Assembly (NCBI RefSeq): GCF_019175385.1
Contig: NC_083348.1
Span: 49,498,950-49,562,949 of the forward strand
Length of the DNA stretch: 64,000 nt
Direction of reading: 5' to 3'
Origin: Lycium barbarum
Taxonomy: Eukaryota; Streptophyta; Magnoliopsida; Solanales; Solanaceae
The translations under genes were made by a program, and so were the position numbers. The notes beneath the pieces were generated by a model, which had not been told where the DNA came from, searched no databases, and worked only from the letters and a program-made list of their open reading frames with translations. Below, piece after piece: positions 60,943-64,000 of this stretch (position 1 is its first letter; every line of letters starts with the position of its first letter).

Positions 60943-61133
60943 TATTTTGATAGCCTAAAGGCATATGTATATGAAAGTATTTTATGTTTTCATATGAAAT
61001 ATGATTTTCCTACGCTAAGAGTATAAAGATGATAAAAAGAGCATTAAATGAGTAAAACGAGCGACAGAACGAGCGGTGCTCGGCGGTTAGCCCCGGGTAC
61101 CGGTCGCGGCCCCTAGTTGGGTTGTGACAAAAG

Positions 61134-61145
61134 TGGTATCAGGGC
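61134..61145 (+). other. Primer-binding site, one mismatch
   Basis: TGGTATCAGGGC lies four bases after the LTR, one change from the initiator tRNA-Met complement. Confidence 0.85.
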
Positions 61146-61339
61146 AGTTCGGTCCTAGGAAGTGTCTACGAGCCGTGTCTAGTAGAGTCTTGTTTATGGT
61201 GTGTTGCGCGCCACATCAATAAACAAGAGGCTACAGGGCATTTAGGAAAAAAAATGATGGCCATCTTTATTCTATGGGATCGTGCGATAGAGCCATGTGT
61301 AAGATTTTATCCTCCCTAATGGTGTGTTATGATTTCAGA

Positions 61340-62445
61340 ATGCCGCCAAAGGGAAAGGCTACAGCCGCCCAGAAGGGCAAGACTACGGCAAAGAGGCGGG
61401 TAGAAAGAGAGCCTCCGGTGAATATAGATGAAGGTGAATCGCATAACGAGGCCCCATCTAATACTTCCTCTCACCCGACCGATGTGGGAGAACAAGGAGG
61501 AGCCCCATCTCCAATTCCTCCGCCGGTTGCTTCGGGTCAACAAATGACCGAGGCCATTCAGCTATTGACACAATTGGTTGCCGCACAGGCACAACAACAA
61601 AATGTGGGTTCAAGTGACCGGGCAGCAAGTACCAAGGCCCGTGATTTCATGAGCCTAAATCCTCCGGAGTTCTTCGGGTCAAAGCCGGAGGAAGACCCAC
61701 AAGGTTTCATCGATGAAATGTTGAGGACATTGAAGATTGTCCATGCCTCCGAGACCGAATCCGTGGAGTTGGAATCGTATAGACTCCGGGATGTGGCGGT
61801 GTTATGGTATAGCAATTGGGTATTATCAAGAGGAGAGAACGCGTCTCCTCCGGTTTAGCAAGAGTTTGTAGATGCTTTTATTCATCACTATTTGCCACCC
61901 GAAGTCCGCCGAGCTAGAGCGGACAGATTTTAAATTTGAGGCAAGGGAATATGAGCGCCCGGGAATATAGCCTTCAATTTAATTCTTTGGCTAGATATGC
62001 CCCGGCTATTGTGGCCGACATGGGGGATCGGGTACATAGATTTGTAAGTGGCCTAGGGCCACATTTATTCAGAGATTGCTTGACGGCTTCCTTGCAAGAC
62101 GGGATGGATATCTCCTGAATATAGGCTCATGCTCAGAATTTGGAGGGGCGACAACAACAACAGAGAGGTGACCGTGGTAGCGATAGAAGGCAAGGCAAGA
62201 GGGCCAGATCTATGGGAGCTAGCAGTGATCATAGAGGGGGATCAAGGCAGACATATTCTGGGTACTCAGGCCAGTCAGTGACGAGTGCACCTCCTCGATT
62301 CACAGGTAAGAGATTTGATCGCTCTTTCCATTCAGGACAAGGCCAGAGTTCGAGGGCTTCAGATTCCCAGTTCAAGGAAGATTATAGTCAGAGGAGACCC
62401 CCAGTGCCGCGATGCAACCAATGCGGCAGATTACATTCCGGATAG
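61340..62445 (+). pseudogene. Gypsy gag, broken
   Basis: It starts MPPKGKATAAQKG and passes through a low-complexity Gln/Ala segment into the gag core (61640-62110, with NPPEFFGSKPEEDPQGFIDEM and REYSLQFNSLARYAP). A nucleocapsid follows with RG/GQ-rich text. A stop lies at 61856-61858, one base seems to be missing near 61929 (frame change), a stop lies near 62116-62118, and a TAG at 62443-62445 splits the zinc-knuckle region. Confidence 0.85.
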
Positions 62446-64000
62446 TGTCGTCAGGGTTCGGATGCCTGTTATACTTGTTGTCAGGTGGGGCATACGATGA
62501 GGGATTGCCCGTCGACGAGTTGCAGAGTTGGAGTTCAGCCTACAGGTTCAGCAGCTGGCTCTTCATCAGTACGCCCGGTAGGGCAGACTCCCCAGATGAC
62601 AGCAGGCCAAGGCAGAGGCCGAGGGGCAGCATCTACTTCAGGTGCCACTCAGCCCCGTGTATATGCTTTAGCCGAACGACAGGATCTAGAGTCCTCTCCG
62701 GATGTAGTTACAGGTATATTGTCTATATTCTCCCGTGATGTGTATGCATTAATAGATCCGGTTTCTACATTCTCTTATATTACTCCATATGTTGCTGGTT
62801 GTATTGGGGTGAAACCCGAGTCAATTAGACCCTTTGAGGTACTTACTCCGGTTGGTGATCCCGTGATAGCAAGACAAGTATACAAAAATTGTGTCATTGT
62901 GATATGTGTTCGTCAGACCAAAGCTGACTTGATTGAGCTAAAAATGGTAGATTTCGATATAATCATGGGTATGGATTGGTTGGCGTCGTGTTATGCAAAT
63001 GTTGATTGCCGCACAAAAGTGGTTCGATTTCAATTTTCGGGAGAGCCCGTGCTTGAATGGAAAGGTAATGCAGCATCGCCAAAGGGTAGGTTTATTTCCT
63101 ATCTTAAGGCAAGGAAGATGATAGCCAAGGGTTATATTCATCACTTAGTTCGCGTTCATGACACAGAGGAAAAACCGCCAACTTTCCAGTCAGTTCCGGT
63201 AGTGAATGAATTCCCAGATGTGTTCCCAGATGAACTTCCAGGACTTCTTCCAGAAAAGGAAATTGATTTCGCCATTGATGTGTTGCCGGACACCGAACCC
63301 ATTTCTATTCCTCCTTATCGAATGGCTCCGGTGGAATTAAAAGAGCTAAAGGCGCAGTTGAAAGACTTGCTTGAAAAGGGGTTTATTAGTCCCAGTTCAT
63401 CACCGTGGGGAGCACCGGTCTTGTATGTAAGAAAGAAAGACGGATCTCTACGAATGTGTATCGACTACAGGCAGTTGACTAAAGTGACGATAAAGAACAA
63501 ATATCCTCTTCCCAGAATTGATGACTTGTTCGATCAACTACAAGGTGCCAAGTGGTTTTCCAAAATAGATTTGAGGTCGGGTTACCATCAAGTGAGGGTT
63601 AGAGAAGCAGATATTCCTAAAACAGCCTTCAGAACGAGATATGGCCACTATGAATTTCAAGTGATGTCGTTCGGGTTGACTAACGCTCCGACCGTGTTTA
63701 TGAACTTGATGAACAATGTATTCAGGCCACTCTTGGATTCCTTCGTGATAGTGTTTATCGATGATATTCTGGTGTACTCTCGCACAGAATCAGAACATAC
63801 AGATCATTGGCGAATTGTTCTTGGCATTCTTCGAGCCCGAAAATTATATGCGAAGTTTTCGAAGTGTGAGTTCTGGTTGAATTCCGTGACATTTCTGGGC
63901 CATGTTATTTCAAATGATGGCATTCGAGTTGACACTCAAAAAATTGAAGCGGTGAAGACTTGGCCACGACCTACGATGCCTACAGAGATTCGTAGTTTTC
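62446..64000 (+). CDS. Gypsy pol, open to the window edge (protease, RT)
   Basis: This frame has no stop from 62446 to 64000 and is in the same frame as the last gag piece, split from it only by the TAG at 62443-62445. It begins in the nucleocapsid: [14 protein letters not shown] (62467-62508) has the correct CX2CX4HX4C spacing. A protease-like domain follows; its core reads LIDPVSTFS (Asp at 62755-62757), where a Gly is expected third, so protease may be dead. The reverse transcriptase has [20 protein letters not shown] and FIDDILVYS (63754-63765). RNase H and integrase lie beyond the edge. It is a piece of a polyprotein, not a host gene. Confidence 0.88.

Larger units (their letters stand above)
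58840..61129 (+). repeat. 5' LTR of the right-edge gypsy element
   Basis: It has TGTTACACCT...GGGTTGTGACA ends. It contains a CCGTAAA/TTTACGG array (58905-59170), the conserved two-hairpin block (60625-60683), a GACGGG/CTCGTC hairpin (60810-60828) and a GT-rich microsatellite. Confidence 0.9.
58840..64000 (+). mobile_element. Ty3/gypsy element, cut off by the right edge
   Basis: It comprises a 5' LTR 58840-61129, PBS 61134-61145, gag from 61340 and pol to beyond 64000. The gag and pol sequences resemble Tekay/Del-like chromoviruses; the chromodomain would lie outside the window. The protein frame is mostly kept in pol but broken in gag. Confidence 0.9.

Overview
The window looks like a repeat-rich stretch of a flowering-plant nuclear genome. 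The retroelement families and the one receptor kinase point to a eudicot, most likely Solanaceae; that assignment is by recognition, not by search. One gene looks intact: a leucine-rich-repeat receptor kinase on the + strand (47778-51343, one intron). Almost everything else is transposable-element DNA, much of it nested, with many boundaries fixed by target-site duplications (TSDs).

Left part (1-37135). Positions 1-2008 are the 3' end of a copia-type non-autonomous element on the + strand. A gypsy-type LTR (about 2021-4258) and a poorly classified LTR-like stretch (4259-5432) follow. A second, complete copy of the copia element lies on the - strand at 5433-31488 (TSD ATATG/CTATG). It carries gag and a second 'plant transposon domain' ORF but shows no pol. 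Two elements have inserted into it: a 10-kb non-autonomous element with 4-kb LTRs (8135-18184, TSD GATGA), whose short interior holds a 5S rRNA-like sequence, and a Ty3/gypsy chromovirus (21016-30838, TSD CTAGG), which sits inside the copia 5' LTR. The copia element itself interrupts another LTR (right part 31489-32215). That LTR interrupts a LINE (32216-37135), which also contains a solo LTR (33330-35542, TSD GAACT).

Middle part (37136-51938). This is an AT-rich, gene-bearing island with DNA-transposon derivatives: a long-TIR element split by a solo LTR (37513-39784, TSD GTAAA), an unclassified MITE (40717-41122), a Mutator-like MITE with a 9-bp TSD (41309-42156), a Stowaway-like MITE (45202-45361) and several inverted repeats. 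The receptor kinase follows. It has a signal peptide, about 28 LRRs, one membrane span and a non-RD kinase, the type found among plant immune receptors.

Right part (51939-64000). A truncated gypsy LTR, non-coding LTR-element interior, a solo LTR (54592-57658, TSD GTTAT), then the 5' LTR, gag and first part of pol of a Ty3/gypsy element that runs off the right edge.

Most notable signals: (1) a two-hairpin module with compensatory base changes, placed just before GCAGGTA in LTRs of several families; (2) the 5S-like Pol III unit inside the non-autonomous element; (3) arrays of short palindromic motifs, different in each family, at a similar place in the upstream part of the LTRs; (4) the gag-plus-ORF2 copia element without pol.
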